From: Pseudomonadota bacterium
GTDB lineage: Bacteria > Pseudomonadota > Gammaproteobacteria > Burkholderiales > Rhodocyclaceae
NCBI GenBank assembly: GCA_018241725.1
Contig: JAFEDI010000060.1
Location: 1-50,599, forward strand
Direction: 5' to 3'
Length of the DNA: 50,599 bases
Program-made: the position numbers and the translations under genes
The notes under the pieces: model-generated
Databases searched by the model: none
What the model was told of the DNA's origin: nothing
Seen by the model: the letters and a program-made list of their open reading frames with translations, nothing else
In this document: piece after piece, positions 26,365-35,330 of the stretch
Position numbering within the stretch: the first letter of the stretch is position 1
Layout: each line of letters begins with the position of its first letter

Positions 26365-27756
26365 TCAAACGATACCGAAAAGATAGTAGGCGGTAATCAC
26401 GACGAACACCGCGGAGGTCTTGATGACGGTGATCGCGAAGATGTCGCCGTAGGACTGCTTGTGGCTCAGGCCGGTGACGGCCAGCAAGGTGATCACCGCG
26501 CCGTTGTGGGGCAGGGTGTCCATGCCGCCGGAAGCCATCGAGGCGACCCTGTGGAAGACTTCCAGCGGGATGCCGGCCGCCTGGGCGTTGGCGATGAAGG
26601 TCTCCGCCATCGCCGCCAGTGCGATGCTCATGCCGCCCGAGGCCGAGCCGGTGATGCCGGCCAGCGTGGTGATGCTGATGGCTTCGTTGATCAGCGGGTT
26701 GGGGATCGCCTTGAGGGCGTCGGCGATGTAGATGAAGCCCGGCAGTGCGGCGATGATGGCGCCGAAACCATACTCGGAAGCGGTGTTCATTGAGGCCAGC
26801 AGGGCGCCGCCGACGGCGGCCTTTGAGCCTTCGGCGAATTTCTCCATCACCGGCTTGAAGGCGAACGCCAGCACGCACAGGATGCCCAGCAGCAGCGCCG
26901 CCTCCACGGCCCAGATGGCAGCGATCTTGGACACGTCAGTGGAGATTGGCTTGGCCAGGCCGGGCAGAACGAGGTCATGCATCTTGCCGTAGATGTCGGG
27001 GATGACACTGGTGAACACCTTGTTGAAGATGCCGACGACGAACAGCGGCAGGATTGCGATGACCGGGTTGGCGAGCTTCTCGTGGGTGAAGGGTTCTGGT
27101 TCGTTGAGCAACTTGTCGCCGTAGCCCTCGCCGGCGTTCTGGGCTGCGCGGCGGCGCCAGTTGAGGAAGGTCAGGCCGACGATCAGGATGAACACACCGC
27201 CGAGTACCCCGAGGCCGGGCGCCGCCCAGGTGTTGGTCTTGAAGAATGTGGTCGGGATGATGTTCTGGATCTGCGGCGTGCCGGGCAGGGAATCCATCGT
27301 GAAGGTGAAGGCGCCCAGCGCGATGGTGCCGGGGATCAGCCGTTTGGGGATGTTGCCCTGGCGGAACATCTCGGCGGCGAAGGGATAGACAGCAAAGACC
27401 ACCACGAACAGGGATACGCCACCGTAGGTGAGCAGCGCACAGACCAGCACGATGGACAGCATGGCCCGTTCGCGGCCGACCATGTTGATCACTGACGAGA
27501 CGATGGCCTTCGAGAAGCCGGACAGCTCGATGACCTTGCCGAACACTGCGCCCAGCATGAAGACCGGGAAATACAGTTTCACGAAGCCAACCATCTTGTC
27601 CATGAAGATTCCGGTGAAGGCCGGCGCCACCAGCCCCGGATCGGTGAACAGGACGGCCCCGAGGGCGGCTACCGGAGCAAACAGAATCACGCTGTAGCCC
27701 CGGTAGGCGATGAACATCAAAAATACCAGGGCTGCGATGACTATCAGGAAATCCAT
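26365..27756 (-). CDS. GntP-family permease (organic acid / hydroxyacid transporter)
   Basis: A 463-residue membrane protein with about 12 hydrophobic segments. [20 protein letters not shown] begins the first helix, and the GntP-family signatures [21 protein letters not shown] and [18 protein letters not shown] are present. ATG 27756 has AAGG just before it; upstream in-frame sequence is not membrane-like. GntP members carry gluconate, lactate or 3-hydroxybutyrate. The co-transcribed CoA-transferase points to import and activation of a short-chain hydroxy or carboxylic acid; 3-hydroxybutyrate or propionate are the likeliest guesses. Confidence 0.88.
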   Translation of the reverse strand: MDFLIVIAALVFLMFIAYRGYSVILFAPVAALGAVLFTDPGLVAPAFTGIFMDKMVGFVKLYFPVFMLGAVFGKVIELSGFSKAIVSSVINMVGRERAMLSIVLVCALLTYGGVSLFVVVFAVYPFAAEMFRQGNIPKRLIPGTIALGAFTFTMDSLPGTPQIQNIIPTTFFKTNTWAAPGLGVLGGVFILIVGLTFLNWRRRAAQNAGEGYGDKLLNEPEPFTHEKLANPVIAILPLFVVGIFNKVFTSVIPDIYGKMHDLVLPGLAKPISTDVSKIAAIWAVEAALLLGILCVLAFAFKPVMEKFAEGSKAAVGGALLASMNTASEYGFGAIIAALPGFIYIADALKAIPNPLINEAISITTLAGITGSASGGMSIALAAMAETFIANAQAAGIPLEVFHRVASMASGGMDTLPHNGAVITLLAVTGLSHKQSYGDIFAITVIKTSAVFVVITAYYLFGIV

Positions 27757-27785
27757 GGTCCTTACCTTTCTGTAACAACTATGAG

Positions 27786-27816
27786 ACGGAATGGAAACGG
27801 AAACGGGAACGGAAAT
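27786..27816. repeat. Short degenerate tandem repeat (ACGGAA units)
   Basis: Four to five imperfect units of ACGGAA/ACGGGAA occur within 31 bases in the leader of the GntP-permease gene, 30-60 bases before its start codon. The minus-strand transcript would carry a pyrimidine-rich UUCCGU repeat. No function can be assigned. Confidence 0.5.
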
Positions 27817-27913
27817 GCTGATGTTGCGGTACTGCGCGGCGACGGAATAAATGAAAAAAATGGTCGACAAAGATTACGCCATGTGGGTGATGCGTATGGC
27901 GTTGTTTTGTTAG

Positions 27914-27951
27914 GGGTATTCCCCTAGGCATTAGGACCTAAGGGAATACCC
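27914..27951. promoter_or_regulatory. Long inverted repeat upstream of the permease/CoA-transferase operon
   Basis: Arms of 15 bp (GGGTATTCCCCTAGG and CCTAAGGGAATACCC) pair with one mismatch around an 8-base loop. It lies 158 bases upstream of the permease start. The half GGGGTATTCCCC is itself palindromic, which favours a regulator binding site over a terminator; there is no T-tract on either side. Confidence 0.5.
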
Positions 27952-28233
27952 GGAAGGTTCTGCGGCGGGAGGAGAAAGGGAAATGGGGACTGGAGCGGTG
28001 GAGTACACTCTCGATTAGAAAGACTGATTCTCCCAGGCTGAATGGCGGAGGTCGGGCCGATGGCGGGCAGTCGCTGTAAGCCATGATTGGAGGCGCGGAT
28101 AAGCTCCTGGTGTCGGGAAACTTTACGGGCGTCGTCCAGGCTGGACTCGGAGAGGAGGTAAACGATTGAATCGATTTTTATTCTTTTGCTTGGCGTATAA
28201 ATTGCTGTTTCCAAGGTCCGGGGAAGGTTCCAT

Positions 28234-28281
28234 TACCCATTCTAATGAGATGGGTATTGCAAACAATAAAGAAATATTGTT
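28234..28281. promoter_or_regulatory. Two consecutive inverted repeats (TACCCAT and AACAATA)
   Basis: TACCCAT-N9-ATGGGTA (28234-28256) is followed by AACAATA-N6-TATTGTT (28262-28281), both perfect. TACCCAT fits the NarL/NarP heptamer TACYYMT, but the usual arrangement is heptamers spaced by two bases, so this is only a resemblance. Either may fold in RNA or bind a dimeric regulator. Confidence 0.35.
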
Positions 28282-28471
28282 GGTTCTCCGCGAAGTAGTC
28301 CGGGCACACGCAGGGCTGGCAGGCGCAGGTCAGTGCTGCGGTATCGTATGTCGCATTTTTTTGGCTTTGGGCATGTTCCGTATGCGGAGCCAGCGTGAGC
28401 TTCTAGGCGTTGCACTGGTCTATTCCGGGTTCTCTTGCGGTATCAGGCACAAGCCGGGGAGGAGCAGAATC

Positions 28472-28597
28472 ATGAGCCCGCTGAGTTGGTGGTTCGATTA
28501 CTGGGCCGGCGCTTTCGATGCGTACCTGTCGTACGTGGGCGGGGGGCGGCACTTGCGGTCGTCGGAGGAACGTCATCCGGACTGCGGCTGGAGGTGA
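28472..28597 (+). CDS. Possible small protein, 41 residues, Trp/Tyr-rich
   Basis: An ATG preceded by GGGGAGGAG at a good distance opens a 41-codon frame: MSPLSWWFDYWAGAFDAYLS, then YVGGGRHLRSSEERHPDCGWR. The N-terminal half is amphipathic and aromatic, the C-terminal half charged. A strong intrinsic terminator begins 60 bases after the stop, so a short transcript may end here. I recognise no family. A second GTG (28601) with GGAGGTGAT before it would run into the terminator and is probably not translated. Confidence 0.35.
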   Translation: MSPLSWWFDYWAGAFDAYLSYVGGGRHLRSSEERHPDCGWR

Positions 28598-28657
28598 TCC
28601 GTGAGCCTGCCGCCCAACGGCATTGCCGGGCAGGCGGTGGAATGGTGCTCATATAAG

Positions 28658-28698
28658 AGAAATGCCTTTCGTCGGTCGACGAGGGGCATTTCTTTTTT
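28658..28698 (+). terminator. Strong intrinsic terminator in the gene-poor region
   Basis: A continuous 17-bp stem (AGAAATGCC ... GGCATTTCT with inner CGTCG/CGACG and wobble pairs between) with a 2-nt apical turn is followed by TTTTTT on the plus strand. It implies a plus-strand transcript ending here, upstream of the GGDEF-EAL gene and downstream of the possible small ORF. Confidence 0.85.
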
Positions 28699-28870
28699 GA
28701 GTTCGGCAGGATTGTGTGTGGAATACGGCACGCTGGTCATTCTGCCGTGTTCAAGTCGGCGGGGTCTGGGTCGTTAAGGGCAAGTTTGTCCGGCCCGGCA
28801 AGGGGCGGGGCAAGGTCGGGACGCACATTGGCCTGCGTGCCGGCTGTGGTCTTGTCCGAGATGCATCCGA

Positions 28871-31279
28871 ATGGAAAACGAAAACCGCCGCGATCAGTTG
28901 CTACGCTGGTCCCTGATCGAAAACGCCTTCGCTCAAGGGCGAGGGGGGGCCTTGCTCAATGGCCTCGCGGTGCTCTGCGTTGCCTGGTTGCACAAGTCCA
29001 TGACGGGGGATTGGCTGGCAATCCCGTGGCTGCTGTCGATGTTGGCCGCGGTCGCCATCCGGGTTGCCACGTTGCGGCTGGGGGAGCGGACGTTCGCCGC
29101 ACGGTCGCTGCATTTCATGGAGCGCCTGTTCTGGATGCCGCTGGCGGCGGTGTCTGTCCTGTGGGCGCTGTTGCCATTCCAGTTGCGGCCGGATATCAGT
29201 ACCAGGGAAGTGCTGGTGTTGGCGCTCATCCATTTTGGTCTGGCCGGTCGGGCGGCATCGGTGCTCGCACCGGTGCTGTGGTCTGCCCGCTTCTACATCG
29301 CCTGCCTGCTGTTGCCGGGCGCCTTGCTGTTTGTTGCGCTGCCATTGCCCGGCTCCATCGTGCTCGGCGGGCTGACGATGTGCTATCTGGCGACCATGCT
29401 GTCGGCCCACTACTGGGCGCGAAAAACCTTGCTGGCGGCCCGGCGCAGCCTGATCGAGAACCAGGGGCTGTTGGGCGAGGCGCGTCGGCAGCAGGAGATC
29501 GTCGAGGCACTGAACCGGGAGCTGGTGGCAGCGCGCGATGCGCTGACCTCGCAGAACGCCGGGCTGGAGCGCATGGTGGCGGAGCGTACCGCCAAGGTCC
29601 GGTTGGCATCGGCGGCCATCGAGAACATCGCGGCGGGCGTCATCATCACCGACGCCGAAGGCCTGATCGTCGAGGCCAATCCGGCTTTTTGCGCGATGAC
29701 CGGAATGTCGCCGGTGTCCATTGTGGGGCTCCCCATCGGAGCCTTGAATCCTGCCGACCACGATCCGATGGCGGTCGAGGCCATGTGGGGCGAACTGCGC
29801 CGCCTCGGCCATTGGTCCGGCGAAGTGTGGAGCCGCAAGGCGGATGGCGGCCTGTTCCTCGAGCGCCGTTCCATCGACGCAGTGCGCGATGCGGGCGGGA
29901 AGGTCACGCACTACGTGTTTGCAGTCACCGACATCACGGAGTCCCAGGAAAAGGATGAGCGCATCCGATTCCTGGCCTTCCACGATGCGCTGACCGGCCT
30001 GCCCAACCGCTTCCTGCTGGAGGATCGCCTGCGCCATGGCATCGAGATGGCGCGCCGGGATCGGGAGCAGCTGGGTTTGATGTTCCTCGACCTGGACCAG
30101 TTCAAGAGCGTCAATGACAGCCTCGGCCATCAGGTCGGCGACATGCTGCTGGTGGAGGTTGCCCAGAGGGTGAAGGGCCTGGTCCGCCAGTCGGACACCG
30201 TGGCGCGGCTGGGCGGGGACGAGTTCGTAGTGCTGGTGCGCGGCATGCAGAACGGCCGGGTCTGCGCCACGCTGGCCCGCAAGATCATCGAGGCGATCAG
30301 CGAGCCCATCCAGGTCCTGTCCCACCGCATCAACATCGGCACATCGGTCGGCGTGGCGGTGTTTCCGGACGATGGCAGCGATGGCACCACCTTGATGAAG
30401 AACGCTGACGTGGCGATGTACGCGGCTAAGGCCGCAGGGCGGGGCGTCTATCGCTTCTTCGAGCCTGCCATGTCGGAGGCCGCACGCTTGCGGCTGGAAC
30501 TGGAGACCGCCTTGCGCCACGCGTTGGCTTATGGGGAGTTGAGTCTGCACTACCAGCCCAAGGTGGGAGCCACCAGTGGCGAGATCGTCGGCTACGAGGC
30601 GCTGCTGCGCTGGCACAACGCCGAGCGGGGCGCCATCCAACCATCCCAGTTCATTCCGGTGGCGGAGGATTGCGGACTGATCGGCGAGTTGGGGCGGTGG
30701 ACCCTGCGTGAAGCCTGCCGGCAGATCGCCGCCTGGCACCGGGCCGGTTACGGGTGGCAACGGGTGGCGGTGAATATCTCGGCGCGCCAGTTCGTCGAGG
30801 GCGATCTGGTCGGCGAGATCCTGTGCCAGGCCGAGGCCGCAGAGATCCCGCCGACCTTGCTGGAGATCGAGCTGACGGAGAGCATGGTGATGAACCGTCC
30901 CGAAGAGGCGGCTCAAACGCTGCAGGCACTCAAGGAATTGGGCGTGACGGTGGCCATCGACGACTTCGGCACGGGCTATTCGAGCCTGGCCTACCTGCGC
31001 CGTCTGCCAATCGACGTGCTGAAGATCGACCGCTCCTTCGTCGGTGAGGCCGATCTGGACGAACACGGTGTTGCGATCATCCATACCATCCTGGCGCTGG
31101 CGCGTACCCTTGGATTGGCGGTGGTTGCCGAAGGGGTCGAGACAGAAAGCCAGGCAGACCTGTTGCGGCGTGGCGGTTGCGATTTTCTGCAGGGTTACCT
31201 GTTCAGCCGGCCTGTGCCGGCTGAGGTCATCGAAGAGCGCTGGCAGGCTGCTTCCAATTGCGTACCTGTAGTGCTCTGA
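28871..31279 (+). CDS. Membrane-bound PAS-GGDEF-EAL c-di-GMP signalling protein
   Basis: An 802-residue protein with a hydrophobic N-terminus of about six helices (25-180), a coiled-coil-like linker (190-240), a PAS domain (about 245-355), GGDEF (about 365-530) and EAL (about 540-790). Both motifs are intact: GGDEF at 448-452 with the inhibitory I-site RQSD at 439-442, and EALLR at 576-580 with later DDFGTGYSSL. It could make or break cyclic di-GMP; catalytic residues do not decide which dominates. ATG 28871 gives the shortest N-terminus compatible with the first helix. It stands alone and its signal is unknown. Confidence 0.92.
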   Translation: MENENRRDQLLRWSLIENAFAQGRGGALLNGLAVLCVAWLHKSMTGDWLAIPWLLSMLAAVAIRVATLRLGERTFAARSLHFMERLFWMPLAAVSVLWALLPFQLRPDISTREVLVLALIHFGLAGRAASVLAPVLWSARFYIACLLLPGALLFVALPLPGSIVLGGLTMCYLATMLSAHYWARKTLLAARRSLIENQGLLGEARRQQEIVEALNRELVAARDALTSQNAGLERMVAERTAKVRLASAAIENIAAGVIITDAEGLIVEANPAFCAMTGMSPVSIVGLPIGALNPADHDPMAVEAMWGELRRLGHWSGEVWSRKADGGLFLERRSIDAVRDAGGKVTHYVFAVTDITESQEKDERIRFLAFHDALTGLPNRFLLEDRLRHGIEMARRDREQLGLMFLDLDQFKSVNDSLGHQVGDMLLVEVAQRVKGLVRQSDTVARLGGDEFVVLVRGMQNGRVCATLARKIIEAISEPIQVLSHRINIGTSVGVAVFPDDGSDGTTLMKNADVAMYAAKAAGRGVYRFFEPAMSEAARLRLELETALRHALAYGELSLHYQPKVGATSGEIVGYEALLRWHNAERGAIQPSQFIPVAEDCGLIGELGRWTLREACRQIAAWHRAGYGWQRVAVNISARQFVEGDLVGEILCQAEAAEIPPTLLEIELTESMVMNRPEEAAQTLQALKELGVTVAIDDFGTGYSSLAYLRRLPIDVLKIDRSFVGEADLDEHGVAIIHTILALARTLGLAVVAEGVETESQADLLRRGGCDFLQGYLFSRPVPAEVIEERWQAASNCVPVVL

Positions 31280-31325
31280 GCCCTACGCCGGTAGTTCTTG
31301 CCGAGGCCTGTCCGCAACCCCTCTT

Positions 31326-33005
<1,680 letters not shown>

Positions 33006-33083
33006 GATGTCTCCTCCAGCGTCTTCCGCCGCTTGATAGGAATAATGATGGCCGGCGCAATGCCGGGCGGCGGGAGACAGGGT

Positions 33084-33132
33084 CTTATACCACGTGGCCG
33101 ATATGGGCCTGCGGACGCTCCGCACAGCGGAG
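33084..33132 (-). promoter_or_regulatory. Candidate dmpR promoter element with palindrome
   Basis: On the minus strand TATAAG (33084-33089) could be a -10 box, without a good -35. About 30 bases upstream is the hairpin-forming palindrome CTCCGC-ACA-GCGGAG (33118-33132), a possible operator. Confidence 0.3.
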
Positions 33133-33150
33133 TGCCGATTCCTCATCAGC

Positions 33151-33194
33151 TTGCGTTATAAGATTATTGGCGATAATAATACATAATCTCGAGA
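33151..33194 (+). promoter_or_regulatory. dmpQ promoter with TCTCGAGA operator (site 1)
   Basis: TTGCGT (33151-33156), a 17-base spacer and TAATAA (33174-33179) form a plausible sigma-70 promoter toward dmpQ. TCTCGAGA (33187-33194) lies just after the -10, around the expected transcription start, inside TAATCTCGAGAAAAA. The same 15-mer occurs at the dmpK promoter, and the core occurs at dmpB and at the GntR/glcG region. A repressor bound here would block dmpQ, and might also affect dmpR. Confidence 0.55.
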
Positions 33195-33263
33195 AAAATG
33201 AAACCGGACCTATTCGCCATCCAGAGTGAGCAATCCGGATCGATGAAGTGCCAGGAGGAGACC

Positions 33264-33638
33264 ATGGCCCAGAAGTACCTGATCCATATCGGAAACAGCG
33301 GTGAGGATTACACCTGCGATGCCGAGCTGAACCTGTTGCGCGGCATGGAAGTGCTGGGGCGGCGGGGTATCCCGGTTGGCTGCCGAGGCGGCGGCTGCGG
33401 GATCTGCAAGGTGGCGATCCAGTCCGGCAGCTACGAGGCACGCAAGATGAGCCGCGACTGCGTGAGCGCCGAAGAGGAGGCCAGCGGTGTGGTGCTGGCT
33501 TGTCGTGTCTTTCCCCGCGGCGAGATGTCCCTGACAGTGGTCGGCAAGATGGTCAAGGCGCTGGAGCGGGGAATGGAAAAAAACACGGGGGCGCCCGTGG
33601 ACGCCCCCGCTGTACCCCCGGCCAGGCCGGCAAGCTAG
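33264..33638 (+). CDS. dmpQ: Plant-type [2Fe-2S] ferredoxin (DmpQ/XylT type)
   Basis: A 124-residue chloroplast-type ferredoxin with cluster ligands Cys40, Cys45, Cys48 and Cys80 (CRGGGCGIC ... LAC). XylT/DmpQ ferredoxins reduce the oxidised active-site iron of catechol 2,3-dioxygenase and so reactivate it after attack by substituted catechols. The start at ATG 33264 follows AGGAGGAGACC. The Pro/Ala-rich tail after about residue 100 is longer than in DmpQ. In Pseudomonas dmpQ sits between dmpP and dmpB; here it is 6 kb away from the dioxygenase and divergent from dmpR. Confidence 0.9.
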   Translation: MAQKYLIHIGNSGEDYTCDAELNLLRGMEVLGRRGIPVGCRGGGCGICKVAIQSGSYEARKMSRDCVSAEEEASGVVLACRVFPRGEMSLTVVGKMVKALERGMEKNTGAPVDAPAVPPARPAS

Positions 33639-33648
33639 ACCGTCGGAC

Positions 33649-34644
33649 TCAGAATGGCTGCGGCCGCGGCGTCGCGTCGACGGACGGCGGCAGCATGGGC
33701 AGCTTGAAGGACGGCTGCTGGCCGGTGAGGGTCTTCAGGAAGGCGACGATCTTTGCGTTTTCCTCGGCGCTGAACTTGCGGCCCAGCTGCAGGCGACCCA
33801 TGGTATCCACCGCTTCGCCAAGGGTTGCCGCGCCGCCGTCGTGGAAGTACGGATAGGTGAGCTCCACGTTGCGCAGCGTGGGCACCTTGAACAGGAAGCG
33901 GTCCGCGTCCTTGCCGGTTACCGCGATGCGCCCTTCGGCCGGGCTGTTCGCCTTGTAGGCCTCCACCACTCCCATCTTCTGGAAGGAATTGCCACCGACG
34001 GCCGGGCCGTTGTGGCAGGCCACGCAGCCGCTGTCCTTGAACAGCTTGTAGCCGGCTAGCTCTTCCGTATTCAGCGCTTTCTTGTTGCCCTTCAACCACT
34101 GGTCGAAGCGCGAATTGGGCGTTACCAGCGTTTCTTCGAAGGCGGCAATCGCACCGGTGATGCGGTCCACGTTGACCTCGTCCGAACCGAAGGCCTTGCG
34201 GAAGGCCGTCACGTAGCCGGGGATGGTCTTCAGCGTATCGACGGCGAGTTCGTGGCTGAAGGCCATCTCGCCGGGGTTGGCGATCGGCCCGCCGGCTTGC
34301 GCCTTGAGGTCGGCCGCGCGGCCATCCCAGAACTGGGCCAGGTTATAGCGGGCATTGAGCACCGTCGGTGAATTGATCGGCCCTTTCTGCCAGCCGTGGC
34401 CGATGGAGCTCTTGAGGTTGTCGCTGCCGCCCATGGACAGGTTGTGGCAGGAGTTGCACGAGATGAAGCCCGACTTGGACAGGCGCGGATCGAAGAACAA
34501 GGCCTTGCCCAGTTCGACTACAGCCGGGTTGGTGACCTTGGGTGGCACGATTGGCTGGATCGGTTCGGTGGTCGGTGCCGCATGGGCGCTGCCGATGGCG
34601 CAAGCCGCGAGGCCGAGGATGGAAAGACTGTGGTTCAGGTTCAC
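33649..34644 (-). CDS. Dihaem cytochrome c peroxidase-family protein
   Basis: A 331-residue periplasmic protein with a signal peptide (...AIGSAHA, then APTT) and two haem c sites: CNSCH (63-67) and CVACH (207-211). TVLNARYNLAQFWDGRA and KVPTLRNVELTYPYFHDGG are bacterial CCP/MauG-family blocks. It is expected to reduce hydrogen peroxide with electrons from a small cytochrome. The start is GTG 34644, with AAGGAG seven bases before it. It lies in opposite orientation between dmpQ and dmpK, an unusual insertion into a phenol cluster. Oxidative stress from phenol or catechol oxidation is a plausible reason, but this is inference. Confidence 0.9.
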   Translation of the reverse strand: MNLNHSLSILGLAACAIGSAHAAPTTEPIQPIVPPKVTNPAVVELGKALFFDPRLSKSGFISCNSCHNLSMGGSDNLKSSIGHGWQKGPINSPTVLNARYNLAQFWDGRAADLKAQAGGPIANPGEMAFSHELAVDTLKTIPGYVTAFRKAFGSDEVNVDRITGAIAAFEETLVTPNSRFDQWLKGNKKALNTEELAGYKLFKDSGCVACHNGPAVGGNSFQKMGVVEAYKANSPAEGRIAVTGKDADRFLFKVPTLRNVELTYPYFHDGGAATLGEAVDTMGRLQLGRKFSAEENAKIVAFLKTLTGQQPSFKLPMLPPSVDATPRPQPF

Positions 34645-34868
34645 GAAGAACTCCTTGTGGATTTGAGGATGGCCGGTGGTGCCGCTTGGAAAGCCCGTAC
34701 GGCGAGTCCCGGATATTCATCCCGGAGGTTTAAGGAATCCTTAAGGAATATGCAAATGGATATCTTGTATGTCAAATGCCTGTTTTGGGTTGTTTCCGTA
34801 TCGATGCTCCCAGACGCGAGGGAAGCACCCGAGTGACTTAACCAGATCATCAAGCTGCGCTGCAGCAT

Positions 34869-34884
34869 TTGATCAATTGATCAA
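34869..34884 (+). promoter_or_regulatory. Candidate DmpR upstream activating sequence
   Basis: TTGATCAATTGATCAA is a perfect 16-bp palindrome made of two tandem TTGATCAA units. It resembles the inverted-repeat enhancer sites of XylR/DmpR-family activators and lies about 90 bases upstream of the best -24/-12 match. It does not fit the FNR pattern TTGAT-N4-ATCAA. Confidence 0.55.
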
Positions 34885-34889
34885 TCAAT

Positions 34890-34931
34890 AAAATCCGCTT
34901 TTTCTCGTAATCTCGAGAAAAAGCGGATTTT
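34890..34931. promoter_or_regulatory. Perfect 18-bp inverted repeat containing TCTCGAGA operator (site 2)
   Basis: AAAATCCGCTTTTTCTCG and its exact complement flank a 6-base loop (TAATCT). TCTCGAGA (34911-34918) straddles the loop and the right arm, within TAATCTCGAGAAAAA as at site 1. It lies between the putative activator site and the dmpK promoter. It could be an intrinsic terminator (the right arm ends in TTTTGTCTTTT on the plus strand), a looped operator, or both; position argues for control of the hydroxylase operon. Confidence 0.6.
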
Positions 34932-34960
34932 GTCTTTTCGGATCATGGGTTTGCTGGAAC

Positions 34961-34976
34961 TGGTACGGGGCTTGAT
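34961..34976 (+). promoter_or_regulatory. Candidate sigma-54 promoter of the phenol hydroxylase operon
   Basis: TGGTACG-N4-TTGAT matches the sigma-54 consensus TGGCACG-N4-TTGCW except at two positions, one being the normally conserved C of the -12 GC. Start of transcription would be near 34987, about 25 bases before the dmpK ATG. An alternative, AGGGAAG-N4-TTGCA at 34978-34993, has the intact GC but would leave almost no leader. Confidence 0.45.
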
Positions 34977-35011
34977 TAGGGAAGCCTGTTGCAGACCAGA
35001 CCGAGAACACG

Positions 35012-35278
35012 ATGACCGATCCGACCAGCCCTCCGCCCGTGGATGTGAACCGCAAGTACGTACGCCTGGTGGAGCGGCGCCCCGACGGCCTGGTGGAGTT
35101 CGAGTTCTCCATTTCCGACCCCGCGCTCTTCGTCGAGATGCTGTTGCCAGAGGCGGCCTACGAGGAGTTCTGCAAGACCAACCGGGTGATCCTCCTGGAG
35201 GGTTCCCGGCCGGAGGCGGAGGAGGACGGCGACTTCAACTGGAGCCTCCACGAGGCCACGCATCAACGCTTCAGATAA
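35012..35278 (+). CDS. dmpK: Phenol hydroxylase subunit P0 (DmpK)
   Basis: An 88-residue small protein, first gene of the hydroxylase operon. Residues VNRKYVRLVERRPDGLVEFEFSISDPALFVEML are typical of the DmpK/PoxR family, an assembly or auxiliary component thought to help iron loading of the oxygenase and not needed for turnover in vitro. Length is normal. It is followed after 52 bases by dmpL, and the whole K-L-M-N-O-P set runs without long gaps from one promoter region. Confidence 0.9.
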   Translation: MTDPTSPPPVDVNRKYVRLVERRPDGLVEFEFSISDPALFVEMLLPEAAYEEFCKTNRVILLEGSRPEAEEDGDFNWSLHEATHQRFR

Positions 35279-35330
35279 ACCGGCCGGGCCGCACGCCCGG
35301 AATTTGAATAGAAGAAGGAGGAGAGACACC

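Larger units (their letters stand above)
27757..28870. other. Gene-poor 1.1-kb region with repeats, a small ORF and a terminator
   Basis: Between the divergent GntP-permease and GGDEF-EAL genes there is no conventional gene. It contains the ACGGAA-rich short repeats at 27786-27816, a near-perfect 15-bp inverted repeat at 27914-27951, two consecutive hairpin-forming repeats at 28234-28281, a possible 41-codon ORF at 28472-28597 and a strong plus-strand terminator at 28658-28698. A TTG at 28166 has AGGAGG eight bases before it and opens a 143-codon frame including the small ORF, but its composition is not protein-like. Base composition is less GC-rich than the neighbours in 27780-27960 and 28160-28300. 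Confidence 0.7.

Noticed and set aside
21073-26396. Long plus-strand frames opposite the DUF47-like protein and CoA-transferase
   Set aside because: No recognisable motif, and the minus-strand proteins have complete domains and ribosome-binding sites.
28601-28780. GTG-initiated frame after the 41-codon ORF
   Set aside because: Although GGAGGTGAT precedes it, it would run through the strong terminator stem, so translation as a gene is unlikely.
28901-31084. 727-codon open frame opposite the GGDEF-EAL gene
   Set aside because: Low-information His/Gln/Arg-rich sequence; the plus strand encodes intact catalytic motifs.
34869-34884. FNR/Anr box ahead of the peroxidase gene
   Set aside because: TTGAT is present but ATCAA does not occur at the required N4 spacing; the sequence fits a tandem TTGATCAA palindrome instead.
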